Shown: one piece after another, positions 1 through 8,826 of the stretch
Position numbering within the stretch: the stretch's first letter is position 1
Layout of the letters: each line of letters begins with the position of its first letter
Source of the DNA: Parcubacteria group bacterium ADurb.Bin192
GTDB taxonomy: Bacteria > Patescibacteriota > Patescibacteriia > 2-12-FULL-60-25
DNA: 64,000 nt
Reading direction: 5' to 3'
Assembly (NCBI GenBank): GCA_002070095.1
Contig: MWCR01000007.1
Location: 1 to 64,000, forward strand
Notes under the pieces: generated by a model
Told to the model about the DNA's origin: nothing
The model's input: the letters and a program-made list of their open reading frames with translations, nothing else
Database searches by the model: none
Translations under genes and position numbers: made by a program

Positions 1-105
1 CAGACCGGTGATGATCACCAACTTGTTTTTGGGTAAATCCAAAGAAACATTTTTAAGATTGTGGACCCGCGCTCCTTTAATGGAGATGTTGTTTTGTATG
101 GACAT
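1..105 (-). CDS. uvrA: UvrA excinuclease subunit A, N-terminal fragment
   Basis: The reverse strand from 105 opens with 35 residues containing [12 protein letters not shown] and ending VIITGL. This is the characteristic start of UvrA, the ATPase that scans DNA for lesions in nucleotide excision repair; in the family the next residues are the first Walker A loop (SGSGKS), which lies outside the window. The gene runs off the left edge, so only the first few percent is visible. Other ABC ATPases lack the GARxHNLKN signature, so the family call is fairly secure. The next gene on the same strand ends at 209, leaving a short gap without an obvious terminator. Confidence 0.85.
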   Translation of the reverse strand, partial: MSIQNNISIKGARVHNLKNVSLDLPKNKLVIITGL

Positions 106-208
106 GTTGCGCTAGAGCCTACCACAAAACTTTAGCCCAGGCAAGAGTCTCTATCTTCAAACAATAACTCGTGCGATTAAACAGCAAAATTTCCAAAAAT
201 CTATTTTT

Positions 209-2248
209 TTACTCGCTGGGTGGAGCTGTTCTAAAATTAGAACATGCAAAAAATGCAAAATTTCTCTTTATTATGTCAATGCCAACTTCACCGATAAAAT
301 TAAAACCGCAACTAATAATTTTAGAGTGGTCTACGGCATTTAATATTTCTTCCGTCGTCCAAGATCCTTCTATATAGTTTTTCTTAAAATCACTCGGGCG
401 AGATTCGCTATATGTCTCAATGGCGCTACTGAGAGAGGTTAAGTAATCCCTGCTTCCGCCAACACAATTAAAACTGCCAGGAGAATAAATTATCTCTTCG
501 AGAATAGAGGATAGAGAAAATAAATCCTTACCGCACAAGCTCTTAGAGACAAGTACTTGCCCGTCAGAGGGCATAAGACCCCAGGCCAACGACAAGTCCG
601 GCACTCTTACGCTTAATAAGCTCTTGGTTTGGCCCCCTTCCGCTTTACAACCTTCATCGAATTCCTTTACATCGCCGACAGAAACTCTATTTATCACATA
701 CCCGCCCATAAAACCTGTTGAAGCTCCACTGCCCGTAGCACTGGCACTGACCGGAGCGGTTTCACCCATATCTTCATCGTCAATAACTTCGTAACCCGAA
801 CCAGCCTGCTTGAGACAAATCATATACAGCTGCACCTCTGAAACCTCTAACCTGGAATTGATATTACCTGTGATTTGAAATTTTGTTTTATCGACACATC
901 TCATTTCATGACGAGAGTTGCTGATACACTCCTGTAACTCACCAGAGGCGCAGCTCATGCACATCTGATTTGGATTGGAACAAGTCTCGCCCTTGCATAC
1001 AGATAAGCTGTCGCCGCCCTCTACAAAATATTCCCTGCCGCACTCAGCCTCTTTGAGAGACTTAGTGAAACCTTTTTTAACATCAAAATTTATAGGATTA
1101 TCCGGAGGCCCCGCATCTTGCAGCAATACCTCGCTCTTGCCTTCAGCAGGATTTACATCTCTACAATATAAAACATCAATAAAAGATATGCGATTGATCA
1201 TCGGCACTTTGTAAGAACGTAAAATAGTTGTATTAACATTGACATTGGCCAAAATAGCGTATGCGCTCAATCCGAGCGCTAAACCGGCTAATGAGTCTAT
1301 CATTATAGTTTTAGCGGTTTGGATATCATTGGCTACGGCTGAAAACATGTAGCGAAAGCCGCCATACATAAAAAGCAAAGCCGCCGCGATGATAATCACT
1401 CCCATGCCGTAGTTAAAAATCAAACCAATGAAGTTTTTTAGGCCGTTGATAGTAGTCACCCCTCCAATCGGATATTGAAGTTCATAGTCAGGATCCGGCG
1501 ACATGCAATAGCCTTGCACGGTATTACCTTTTTTTGGACAACCCTGCCCACTAACCCAATTGCCCACCCCTGAAGCTTTTACGCACTCACTTTCCGTATG
1601 ACAAAAGGCATTGATATCAACAAACTTCCTGCGCTTGACATCAAAACCCCCACCCGCGCCCGTGGTACCGGCCGGTAAAGGAATAAACGGTTCTCCCACC
1701 GAAGGCTGAGGATCGGTCACGCTGTCTTTTAATTCACAGCAAATGGGATAAGCTCCTTTATCATTACAACCCGATGGTCCGCCGGAATAAATCGTTCCGC
1801 CCGCGCCCGTAGTGCACTGCGAGGCGGTAGCGCAGACATAAACTTTATTCATGTCGGTCGAACTGTCGTTGCAGCGATTCTTTTTAGTCACACAGCACAC
1901 GTCTTTGGATGTATCACAACCCCAACCCTCCAGCTGGCCGGTTGAATTTTTGATAGGTGAACCTCTCATGCCGGCGCAGACTGTTTCCGGAACACAAACA
2001 GCTACATTTAAATGCCCATTGGGCATGCAACGGTTGGTCGCGCAAGGACCATTGCCCAAGCCCGGCGAAGCCTTGGGATAAGCATAACCCGGGTCACAGC
2101 CCACCGAAGCATAGGCTGTACCCGCACTGCCGGAACCGGGCAGGGCCGATGGAGGTACGGCGCCGGGTGGAATGGCTAGAGCCTCTGAAGCCAAAAACAA
2201 AAATCCGGCCAAGACCAAGAACATGATAGTTTTATTTTTATTTGCCAT
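209..2248 (-). CDS. Cys-rich secreted protein with T4SS-pilin-like membrane domain
   Basis: About 679 residues. The start at 2248 gives a clean signal peptide (MANKNKTIMFLVLAGFLFLA, cleavage after SEALA); an ATG six codons upstream is also in frame. Residues about 45-240 are Cys-rich, with many closely spaced Cys. Two membrane segments follow at about 275-295 and 312-332 (core GVIIIAAALLFMYGGFRYM), the layout of the PF18895 type IV secretion pilin family common in CPR genomes. After the membrane pair comes a long extracytoplasmic Cys-containing tail. It directly follows, with one base between, a DsbA-like oxidoreductase gene, which suggests its disulfides are made by that partner. It may be a surface or secretion-channel component; the pilin call is by pattern only. 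Confidence 0.6.
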   Translation of the reverse strand: MANKNKTIMFLVLAGFLFLASEALAIPPGAVPPSALPGSGSAGTAYASVGCDPGYAYPKASPGLGNGPCATNRCMPNGHLNVAVCVPETVCAGMRGSPIKNSTGQLEGWGCDTSKDVCCVTKKNRCNDSSTDMNKVYVCATASQCTTGAGGTIYSGGPSGCNDKGAYPICCELKDSVTDPQPSVGEPFIPLPAGTTGAGGGFDVKRRKFVDINAFCHTESECVKASGVGNWVSGQGCPKKGNTVQGYCMSPDPDYELQYPIGGVTTINGLKNFIGLIFNYGMGVIIIAAALLFMYGGFRYMFSAVANDIQTAKTIMIDSLAGLALGLSAYAILANVNVNTTILRSYKVPMINRISFIDVLYCRDVNPAEGKSEVLLQDAGPPDNPINFDVKKGFTKSLKEAECGREYFVEGGDSLSVCKGETCSNPNQMCMSCASGELQECISNSRHEMRCVDKTKFQITGNINSRLEVSEVQLYMICLKQAGSGYEVIDDEDMGETAPVSASATGSGASTGFMGGYVINRVSVGDVKEFDEGCKAEGGQTKSLLSVRVPDLSLAWGLMPSDGQVLVSKSLCGKDLFSLSSILEEIIYSPGSFNCVGGSRDYLTSLSSAIETYSESRPSDFKKNYIEGSWTTEEILNAVDHSKIISCGFNFIGEVGIDIIKRNFAFFACSNFRTAPPSE

Positions 2249-2249
2249 A

Positions 2250-2987
2250 TTATTTACCCAAAACATTAAGAATGGTTTGCAGGTCCGCGGCTCCGTCTAT
2301 ACGTTTACCGTCGATAAAAAAAGTGGGAGTCACCGAGACACCGATGGCTCGAGCATCCGAAAGAGACTGATCCACGGCCGGCTTGGTCAGCTTGCTTTTA
2401 AGACAAGCTTCAAAACGGGAATCAAGACCAAGATTTTTACCCATCATAACCATCAAGTCCACGCTTAAGCTGTCTTGAGATGCATATAGCATATCGTGAT
2501 ATCTCCAAAAAGCTTCACTGCCACCGTAACGCCAAACACAACGTGCGGCCAAGGCCGCATTTTCAGCTTCAGGATCCAATTCGACTATGGGAAAATCCCG
2601 GATGATTATTTTTACGTCAGGCCTTAATCTGGCCAGGTCGCGGATCGTGCCGGCTGATGCTTTACAATACGGACAACCGTAATCCATGAATTGCACCACC
2701 ACCCGGGTAGCGCTGGCCGGCCCCAAAAAGGGATCGTCTCCTCTGCCGGCGGCCACGGCTTTAATCTGTTCTATATTTAAACCCAGCACCGTATCATTTT
2801 TTTGCAAAATGCCGGAATATGTTTTTTTAATCCCGGTATTCAAAACCGGCTCTTTGCCGCTTTTTAAAGCTTGATAAAAAACCATGGTTTGCCGGACAAA
2901 ATAAACCAAAAACACAAGAACCAGCCCTAAAGCCGCCATCAACACCCTGGCCCATGTTTTTTTATGCCACGGCTTATTATCCTCCAT
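2250..2987 (-). CDS. DsbA/DsbG-like thiol oxidoreductase, membrane anchored
   Basis: 245 residues with an N-terminal membrane anchor at about 13-34. A thioredoxin-fold domain follows, with the active site C105-P-Y-C108 in FMDYGCPYCKASAG and a cis-Pro loop VSVTPTFFIDG near residue 222. This matches DsbA-family proteins (PF13462-type) that form or shuffle disulfides outside the membrane. It is the first gene of a two-gene operon with the Cys-rich pilin-domain protein, its likely client. A TAAAAT -10 box (2995-3000, reverse strand) ends seven bases before the ATG, predicting a leaderless or nearly leaderless transcript. The family call is confident; the client relationship is inference. Confidence 0.88.
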   Translation of the reverse strand: MEDNKPWHKKTWARVLMAALGLVLVFLVYFVRQTMVFYQALKSGKEPVLNTGIKKTYSGILQKNDTVLGLNIEQIKAVAAGRGDDPFLGPASATRVVVQFMDYGCPYCKASAGTIRDLARLRPDVKIIIRDFPIVELDPEAENAALAARCVWRYGGSEAFWRYHDMLYASQDSLSVDLMVMMGKNLGLDSRFEACLKSKLTKPAVDQSLSDARAIGVSVTPTFFIDGKRIDGAADLQTILNVLGK

Positions 2988-2994
2988 GCCTTTA

Positions 2995-3000
2995 ATTTTA
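2995..3000 (-). promoter_or_regulatory. -10 box of the dsbA-like operon
   Basis: TAAAAT on the reverse strand, seven bases before the ATG at 2987. The -35 region is weak (TTCTTT at 17-base spacing). Confidence 0.45.
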
Positions 3001-3058
3001 TCACAAATAACGAGAATAAAGAACCAAATCCGTCAGATCCTAGATACGGCCGCCCGTC

Positions 3059-3087
3059 TTGACGCTGGCCGATTTAGGGTTTACTCT
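3059..3087 (+). promoter_or_regulatory. Promoter of secG operon
   Basis: TTGACG (3059-3064), 17-base spacer, TACTCT (3082-3087). The predicted transcript start is at about 3094, next to the ATG at 3095. An upstream in-frame TTG start would lie inside the -35 box and is therefore unlikely. Confidence 0.6.
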
Positions 3088-3094
3088 GTTCGTC

Positions 3095-3316
3095 ATGCGA
3101 CAAATCATATTACCCATTATTCAAATAGTGCTTTCCGTCTTACTGGTAACGGCTATTTTATTGCAACAAAGAGGTACCGGATTGGGCGCGGCATTCGGCG
3201 GAGAAGGCGCGGTTTACAGAACAAAAAGAGGTCTGGAAAAAGGCTTATTTTATGCCACTATCGGCTTATCAGTCCTGTTTTTCGCGACCGCCATCCTGAA
3301 CATAGCTCTCAGCTAA
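3095..3316 (+). CDS. secG: SecG, preprotein translocase subunit
   Basis: 73 residues, the usual size for SecG. There are two hydrophobic segments (about 4-24 and 51-71) separated by the conserved loop QQRGTGLGAAFGG. SecG assists SecYE and SecA in moving proteins across the membrane. I start at the ATG at 3095 because an apparent extension to 3059 overlaps the promoter. The next gene, a solute-binding protein, starts nine bases after the stop, so the two are probably cotranscribed. Confidence 0.9.
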   Translation: MRQIILPIIQIVLSVLLVTAILLQQRGTGLGAAFGGEGAVYRTKRGLEKGLFYATIGLSVLFFATAILNIALS

Positions 3317-3325
3317 ATACAACTT

Positions 3326-5173
3326 ATGCCTGCCCGGCTCACGCGTTTCCGCGCGACGATACGCAGGATGTTTTTCTGGCTAACACCCGCCGCCAAAACT
3401 TCATCCGAACAAGAAACCGAATCCGTCAGGGACCGAGCTTTAGTTTTGAGTATCACCAAACCCAAAGCCATCCCCAAATGGCGCCAACTGCGCTACGCAG
3501 GCAGAGTACTTAATATAAACGAACGCCGAACTTTGGCGCTTTCCATTTTTTTATTTTTTGTTTTTTTGACAGCCGGTTTTATTTTGTTGGCCATGGATCA
3601 TGTAACTACGGTTCCGGTTGTGGGCGGAACTTACACCGAGGCCGTGGTGGGCGAGCCCAGAGCCATTAATCCCATCGACGCCCCAAGCAACGATCCTGAC
3701 GCTGATTTGGTCAGCTTGATTTATTCGGGTCTTTTCAAGATGCGCGGGCTGGAAGCCGAACCGGATCTGGCTCAAAAGTACGAATGGCAAGAAGACGGGA
3801 AGGTGCTGACCGTTAAAATCCGGGATGACGCGTATTTTCATAACGGACAACCGGTAACCGCTGAAGACGTTTTGTTTACCATCGAGGCCTTGCAGGATCC
3901 GGCCAGAGGGTCGGCTCTGGCGCCCTTGTTCAGAGGCGTCAAAACGGTCATCATCGACCGCAAAACCGTGCAATTTATACTGACACAGCCCGATGTCACT
4001 CTGTTGACATCGCTCACGGTGGGCATCATGCCTTTCCAATTATGGCAGGATATCCCAGCCACCAGCGCGCGTCTCGCCAACCTGAATCTCAAACCCATCG
4101 GTTCGGGCGCCTATGAAGTCAAATCATTCACCCGCGACAACTTGGGAATCATCCGTTCTTACACCATCGAAAGATCAGAACGCTATTACGGTATTAAACC
4201 GAACATAAAAACCATTACTTTTCAGTTTTATCCCGACAGACAAGCCGCCTCCGATGCTTTAAAATCTGATTTGGTTGACTCGTATTCTTTCATACCTTCG
4301 GATGAAATTGATAAATTTAAATCAGCCGCCCGCTGGCAAACAATCGCCCTGGAGATACCCCAGCAGACCATAGCCTTTTTCAATTTAAAAAATAAAACCC
4401 TGGAGGATATCCGCGTCCGGCAGGCCTTAATTCAAAGCGTCAACAAAGAAGACATCATCCAGGCCTACAACAACTTCGCCCTGATTACCGAATCACCTTT
4501 CCCATTCTTGGCTGCCGCCAGCAGCACGGAATACAATCTGGACAAGGCTCGCGAATCCATGCAAAACTCCGGTTGGGTCTTGCCGGGCAACGACAGTATC
4601 AGAATCTACGAGCCGTCCAAAAAAACCGCCCCCGTGGACTCCAATTCATCTTCAACCAAACTTACGCTCTCCATCTTGGTTCCCAACGAACCCGGATTGC
4701 TTAAAATCGCCGAAGTCCTCAAAAGACAATGGTCATTGCTGGGAGCCCAAGTGGAAATCAGCGCCATGGAAGCCCGTGAAGTCTTGCGCAAATCCAGCCG
4801 GGACAGAGATGGTCAAATTATTCTATGGAACGTCCTCCTGCGTCCGGACCAGGATCTGTTCCCCATCTGGTGGAGCGGACAGGCCGGAGACAGAGGAACG
4901 AATTTCAGCGGCTTGGCGGACAAAGAGGTGGACGCTCTGATTGAACAAACAAAACAAGCTTCCTCAACGGAATCATTGCTTCAAAAAAGAGAAGCCTTGA
5001 GCAATGCCGTCTTAAAACAATCAGCGGCCGTGTTTTTAGCCAGACCAAAATACGGTTATGTTGTCTCAACCCGCATCAAAGGCATCTCAAAAAACATGAT
5101 CCTGGCCACTCCTCAAGACAGATTCGCGGAAATAGACAAGTGGTATATAAAAACCGGTTTAAGATGGAAATAA
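3326..5173 (+). CDS. ABC transporter solute-binding protein, family 5 (peptide type)
   Basis: 615 residues. A basic, soluble N-terminus of about 70 residues precedes one membrane segment (about 74-92), so the protein is anchored rather than a lipoprotein. The rest matches the SBP_bac_5 (DppA/OppA) fold: a start like YTEAVVGEPRAINPID, then VSLIYSGLF, LTVKIRDDAYFHNGQPVTAEDV (the family signature) and the second-lobe motif VRQALIQSVNKEDII. Known members bind oligopeptides or nickel for an ABC importer. No permease or ATPase genes are adjacent, so an orphan binding or chaperone role is possible. Downstream is tRNA-Leu with its own promoter. Confidence 0.85.
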   Translation: MPARLTRFRATIRRMFFWLTPAAKTSSEQETESVRDRALVLSITKPKAIPKWRQLRYAGRVLNINERRTLALSIFLFFVFLTAGFILLAMDHVTTVPVVGGTYTEAVVGEPRAINPIDAPSNDPDADLVSLIYSGLFKMRGLEAEPDLAQKYEWQEDGKVLTVKIRDDAYFHNGQPVTAEDVLFTIEALQDPARGSALAPLFRGVKTVIIDRKTVQFILTQPDVTLLTSLTVGIMPFQLWQDIPATSARLANLNLKPIGSGAYEVKSFTRDNLGIIRSYTIERSERYYGIKPNIKTITFQFYPDRQAASDALKSDLVDSYSFIPSDEIDKFKSAARWQTIALEIPQQTIAFFNLKNKTLEDIRVRQALIQSVNKEDIIQAYNNFALITESPFPFLAAASSTEYNLDKARESMQNSGWVLPGNDSIRIYEPSKKTAPVDSNSSSTKLTLSILVPNEPGLLKIAEVLKRQWSLLGAQVEISAMEAREVLRKSSRDRDGQIILWNVLLRPDQDLFPIWWSGQAGDRGTNFSGLADKEVDALIEQTKQASSTESLLQKREALSNAVLKQSAAVFLARPKYGYVVSTRIKGISKNMILATPQDRFAEIDKWYIKTGLRWK

Positions 5174-5183
5174 AAGACCTTGT

Positions 5184-5212
5184 TTGACAGAGAGCGTTCT
5201 GACAGACATAAT
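5184..5212 (+). promoter_or_regulatory. Promoter of tRNA-Leu
   Basis: TTGACA (5184-5189), 17-base spacer, CATAAT (5207-5212). The expected start is about 25 bases upstream of the tRNA. Confidence 0.75.
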
Positions 5213-5242
5213 TCCTGAGTTCGCGGTATGAATTCCGATGTT

Positions 5243-5329
5243 GGGCGAGTGGCGGAACTGGTAGACGCACTGGCTTCAGGAGCCAGCGGCCGCAAGGCCA
5301 TGAGGGTTCAAGTCCCTCCTCGCCCACCA
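5243..5329 (+). tRNA. tRNA-Leu (anticodon CAG)
   Basis: An 87-base class II tRNA. The acceptor stem GGGCGAG pairs with CTCGCCC, followed by discriminator A and an encoded CCA. The anticodon stem is CTGGC/GCCAG around loop TTCAGGA, giving CAG. A long variable arm (cggccgcaaggccat region) and the T-loop GGTTCAAGTCC are present. The long variable arm and CAG anticodon identify leucine. Confidence 0.95.
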
Positions 5330-5675
5330 CTGAAATTCATGCGGACGGACCCACCCAATGAACACCTGATACTCAAAGCGGATTGACATAATGAAACACA
5401 TGTGTTATCATTAAAAAATAAATGAATAACGCTTATTGCAAATTTGAGCTAATCTTAGTCAAATCTCAATAGTCGTGATTCAAAAAAACTACAGACACAA
5501 TCATTTAAAGTAATATTTTTTGAATACAAAATCCTCACTTTGTGCGGAACGACAGATTAATATTTTTATTTAATTCTTAATGAGATATGAACGCTCGCCC
5601 CAAGGCCTGCGGCATTGATTAGAAATAAAAATCAGCAGTCATAAGATTGCGTGACTTTTGAATACAAAAAACAAT
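5330..5675 (+). promoter_or_regulatory. RNase J promoter and long AT-rich leader
   Basis: TTGACA (5383-5388), 17-base spacer and TATCAT (5406-5411) form a near-consensus promoter, predicting a start at about 5418 and a leader of roughly 255 bases before rnj. The leader is AT-rich and contains the string TTTTGAATACAAAA twice (about 5517 and 5656). No gene is seen. A long 5' leader on an RNase gene could allow self-regulation by cleavage, as is known for RNase E; that is inference here. Confidence 0.5.
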
Positions 5676-7751
5676 ATGACCATATTTTACAAATACCCAT
5701 CTTCCGGGCGTTCGTCCAGAGGATCGGGCGGAGCTTTTAGCGGACGGCCGTCAAAACCGGCCAGCCCCAACGGCTCCAACCGATTTGTCCAAAAAACAGA
5801 TCACAAAGACATCATAGCCAAGGCTATCAAACAAGCCTCGCTCAAAAGCGAGCATTTCAGATCCGCGGCCGCGGACGCGACCAGCGGCAAAGTGGTTAAG
5901 TTTAAGGCGCCCGAAAATTCAAAAAACAAAAGGGCCGCACCGCCTCAAACTCATCAAAGAAAAAATGAAAAAAAATCCGGCGGAAAAAGACACGGTGGTT
6001 CTTTTTCGAATGAAGAACCTCGATTTCATACCTATAAACACCAGCCGCGACTCAAAACAGGCACTGATAAAGACACCCTGGAAAAACAAGATCGCTTAAA
6101 AATCATTGTGCTCGGCGGCAACGAGGAAGTGGGACGCAACATGTCTTTAATCGAATATAAAAATGACATAATTTTGATAGACATGGGTTTGCAATTTCCG
6201 GAAGATGATATGCCGGGCGTCGATTACATCATTCCCAATATCAGCTATCTGACGAATAAAATCAAAAATATTCGCGGAGCCGTTATTACGCACGGGCATT
6301 TGGACCATATCGGAGGCATCCCCCATCTGGCTCCCAGGCTGGGCAATCCCCCGCTGTTCATGAGCGCGCTGACGGCCGGCATTGTTAAAAAAAGACAAGA
6401 AGATCACAAAGGAACCGCCCCTCTTAAAATCAATATCATCAATACGGATGATGTCATCCAATTAGGCTGTTTTAAACTGGAATTTTTCAGAGTATCGCAT
6501 AACATACCTGATTCTTTCGGCATCATAGTCCACACTCCGGCCGGCATCGTGGTTCACACCGGGGACTTTAAAATAGACGTCAATCCATCCGGCGACAAGC
6601 CCACTGAAATTGAAAAAATTAAGCAGCTGGGACAAAAAAATGTCTTAGCCCTAATGGCCGACTCAACCAACGCCACTCAGCCCGGGCATCAGCTGACCGA
6701 GGGTGATATTCAACACAATATTGACGACATTATTAAAAACGCCAAAGGAAGAGTTATCATCGGAACTTTCTCCTCCATGTTGGGACGCATTCAGCAGATA
6801 ATCTGGGCCTGCGAACGCATGGGCAGAAAAATAGCCATCGAAGGCTTCTCCATGAAATCCAACGTAGCCATAGCTCAAGAACTTGGTTACATGAAAGTAC
6901 AGAAAGGCACCCTGATCGACATCAAGACCGCGCTCAAGCTGCCCAATGAAAAAGTAGCCATCATCTGTACCGGCGCTCAAGGAGAAGATAGAGCTATTCT
7001 GATGCGCATCGCCAACGGCGAGCATTCCATGTTTCAGATTGAACCGGGAGACTCGGTGGTATTTTCTTCGTCAGTTATTCCGGGCAATGAACGCAGTGTG
7101 CAAAGGCTCAAAGATACGCTGTATCGAGAAGGGGCCGAAGTGGTCCACTACCAAATGATGGACGTGCACGCGGGCGGACATGCCAAACAAGAAGACTTAA
7201 AGCTGATGCACCAAATGGTCAAACCTAAGTACCTGATACCCATCGAGGGCAATCACTCTTTCTTGCACTTGCACGCCAAGGCGGCCGTAGAGGGCGGCTT
7301 CAAAAAAGAAAACATCTTGATCGCGGACAACGGACAAATAATGGAATTCGATCTCAAAGGAAACGGTATTTTGACTAACAAAAAGATCCCCACCGAATAC
7401 GTATTTGTGGACGGCTTGGGCGTGGGTGATACCAATCATATCGTACTGCGTGACAGGATAGAATTATCAAAGGACGGAATGGCCATTGTATTGGCCGTGG
7501 TTTCAGCGCAAACCGGCAAGCTTATCAAGCAGCCGGAAATCATGACCCGCGGTTTTGTCTTCTTAAAAGAACACTCGGATCTGCTCCCTATGGCCAAAAA
7601 GAAAGCGGCCGCCATCTTGAAAGATGATGATCCGCGCTCTTCGGCCAACGGACAGTACCTCAGGGACAAATTACGCGACCAATTGGGGCAATTCTTGTTC
7701 GTTAAAACCGGACGCCGGCCCATGATACTCCCCCTTATCATTGAAGTATAA
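5676..7751 (+). CDS. rnj: Ribonuclease J
   Basis: About 691 residues from ATG 5676; an in-frame TTG at 5658 is an alternative. The first 135 residues are a low-complexity basic extension rich in S, G, K, R and P. The metallo-beta-lactamase core follows: LGGNEEVGRNMSLIEY, then the metal-binding motif THGHLDHIGG (H206-x-H208-x-D210-H211), HTGDFKID, the beta-CASP region (GTFSSMLGRIQQI) and the C-terminal domain. RNase J is a 5'-3' exonuclease and endonuclease in mRNA decay and rRNA maturation. The tail is unusual compared with Bacillus RNase J, which lacks it, and may bind RNA or partners. RNase Y lies in the same window at 59693. Confidence 0.93.
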   Translation: MTIFYKYPSSGRSSRGSGGAFSGRPSKPASPNGSNRFVQKTDHKDIIAKAIKQASLKSEHFRSAAADATSGKVVKFKAPENSKNKRAAPPQTHQRKNEKKSGGKRHGGSFSNEEPRFHTYKHQPRLKTGTDKDTLEKQDRLKIIVLGGNEEVGRNMSLIEYKNDIILIDMGLQFPEDDMPGVDYIIPNISYLTNKIKNIRGAVITHGHLDHIGGIPHLAPRLGNPPLFMSALTAGIVKKRQEDHKGTAPLKINIINTDDVIQLGCFKLEFFRVSHNIPDSFGIIVHTPAGIVVHTGDFKIDVNPSGDKPTEIEKIKQLGQKNVLALMADSTNATQPGHQLTEGDIQHNIDDIIKNAKGRVIIGTFSSMLGRIQQIIWACERMGRKIAIEGFSMKSNVAIAQELGYMKVQKGTLIDIKTALKLPNEKVAIICTGAQGEDRAILMRIANGEHSMFQIEPGDSVVFSSSVIPGNERSVQRLKDTLYREGAEVVHYQMMDVHAGGHAKQEDLKLMHQMVKPKYLIPIEGNHSFLHLHAKAAVEGGFKKENILIADNGQIMEFDLKGNGILTNKKIPTEYVFVDGLGVGDTNHIVLRDRIELSKDGMAIVLAVVSAQTGKLIKQPEIMTRGFVFLKEHSDLLPMAKKKAAAILKDDDPRSSANGQYLRDKLRDQLGQFLFVKTGRRPMILPLIIEV

Positions 7752-7767
7752 CATCTTTAACCGATAG

Positions 7768-7797
7768 ACCCTTCGCTTTAAGCGGAGGGTTTTGGTT
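7768..7797 (+). terminator. Terminator after rnj
   Basis: A ten-pair stem (ACCCTTCGCT / AGCGGAGGGT) with a short TTA loop and T-rich tail. Confidence 0.75.
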
Positions 7798-7821
7798 ATG
7801 GACTTAATGCCGTATTTGAGC

Positions 7822-7827
7822 TAAAAT
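7822..7827 (+). promoter_or_regulatory. -10 box of trpS
   Basis: TAAAAT followed by exactly six bases and the ATG of trpS, so the predicted transcription start is the start codon itself. Confidence 0.55.
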
Positions 7828-7833
7828 ATACGC

Positions 7834-8826
7834 ATGAAAGATACCGTCTTTTCGGGCGTCCAGCCGACCCGCAACCTGCATATCGGCAACTACATTGGGG
7901 CGCTCAAACAATGGACTCATATTCAACAGCAGCATCACTGTTATTTTTGTATTGTGGATCAACACGCCATTACCGTCCCGCAAGATCCGGCGCAATTAAG
8001 AAGCCGAATCTTAACCATGGCCGCCATCTATTTGGCCATCGGCATAGATCCCAAAAAATCCATTCTGTTCATCCAAAGCGAAGTTCCCCAGCACACGGAA
8101 TTAGGCTGGCTCTTGATGACCATTGCCAAAATGGGAGAGTTGGAAAGAATGACACAATTTAAAGATAAATCCCGCAAAGGAGGCGCGATCTCAGCCGGCG
8201 TCGGTCTGTTCGGCTATCCCGTGCTCATGGCCGCTGACATTTTGCTTTACGATACCACCATCGTGCCCGTAGGCGACGACCAGCTCCAGCACATCGAGTT
8301 GACGCGCGTCCTGGCCAGAAGATTTAACGAACGCTTTGGAGATACTTTTGTCGTCCCCCAACCCTTGATCCAGAAAATCGGCGCCCGCATCATGAAACTG
8401 CAAAAACCAGAAGAAAAAATGTCCAAAAGCGATGAGGCCGAAATGAATACCCTGTTTTTGACGGACGAGGATGATGTTATCCGCAAAAAAATCATGCGCG
8501 CGGTCACCGATTCGAGCGCCGGCATATCTTATGACCTGGAAAGTAAACCGGCCGTTTCCAATCTCATGATTATTTATCACCACATGACCGGTTTGAACAT
8601 GAAAGAAATTGAAAAAAAATTCACAGATCAGGGTTATGGAGATTTCAAAAAAGACCTGGCCGAACAAATAATCGAGCACATGTCCCCCATCAGAAAAAAA
8701 ATCAAACACTATCTGGCCGACCCGGCTGAACTGAATAAAATACTGGATGCCGGACGAGATAAAGCCTTGGCCGCGGCCGAAGAAAAAATGAAGCTGGTGC
8801 GGGCCAAAATGGGTTTGGGCCGCTAA
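7834..8826 (+). CDS. trpS: Tryptophanyl-tRNA synthetase
   Basis: 330 residues, typical for bacterial TrpRS, which charges tRNA-Trp. Class I signatures are the HIGH-type motif HIGN (residues 16-19, in GVQPTRNLHIGNYIGAL) and KMSKS near residue 196. The tryptophan-pocket region GYPVLMAADILLYD and the GDDQLQHIELTR block are also present. The start follows a -10 box at leaderless spacing, with no Shine-Dalgarno sequence. The 3' end overlaps the convergent gene at 8823 by four bases. Confidence 0.97.
   Translation: MKDTVFSGVQPTRNLHIGNYIGALKQWTHIQQQHHCYFCIVDQHAITVPQDPAQLRSRILTMAAIYLAIGIDPKKSILFIQSEVPQHTELGWLLMTIAKMGELERMTQFKDKSRKGGAISAGVGLFGYPVLMAADILLYDTTIVPVGDDQLQHIELTRVLARRFNERFGDTFVVPQPLIQKIGARIMKLQKPEEKMSKSDEAEMNTLFLTDEDDVIRKKIMRAVTDSSAGISYDLESKPAVSNLMIIYHHMTGLNMKEIEKKFTDQGYGDFKKDLAEQIIEHMSPIRKKIKHYLADPAELNKILDAGRDKALAAAEEKMKLVRAKMGLGR

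Noticed and set aside
3059-3094. Longer SecG starting at 3059
   Set aside because: The extra codons coincide with a promoter (TTGACG, 17 bases, TACTCT) and do not resemble SecG.
5330-5675. A riboswitch or sRNA gene upstream of RNase J
   Set aside because: No recognised aptamer core or stable GC-rich fold is visible; only a promoter and an AT-rich leader are supported.
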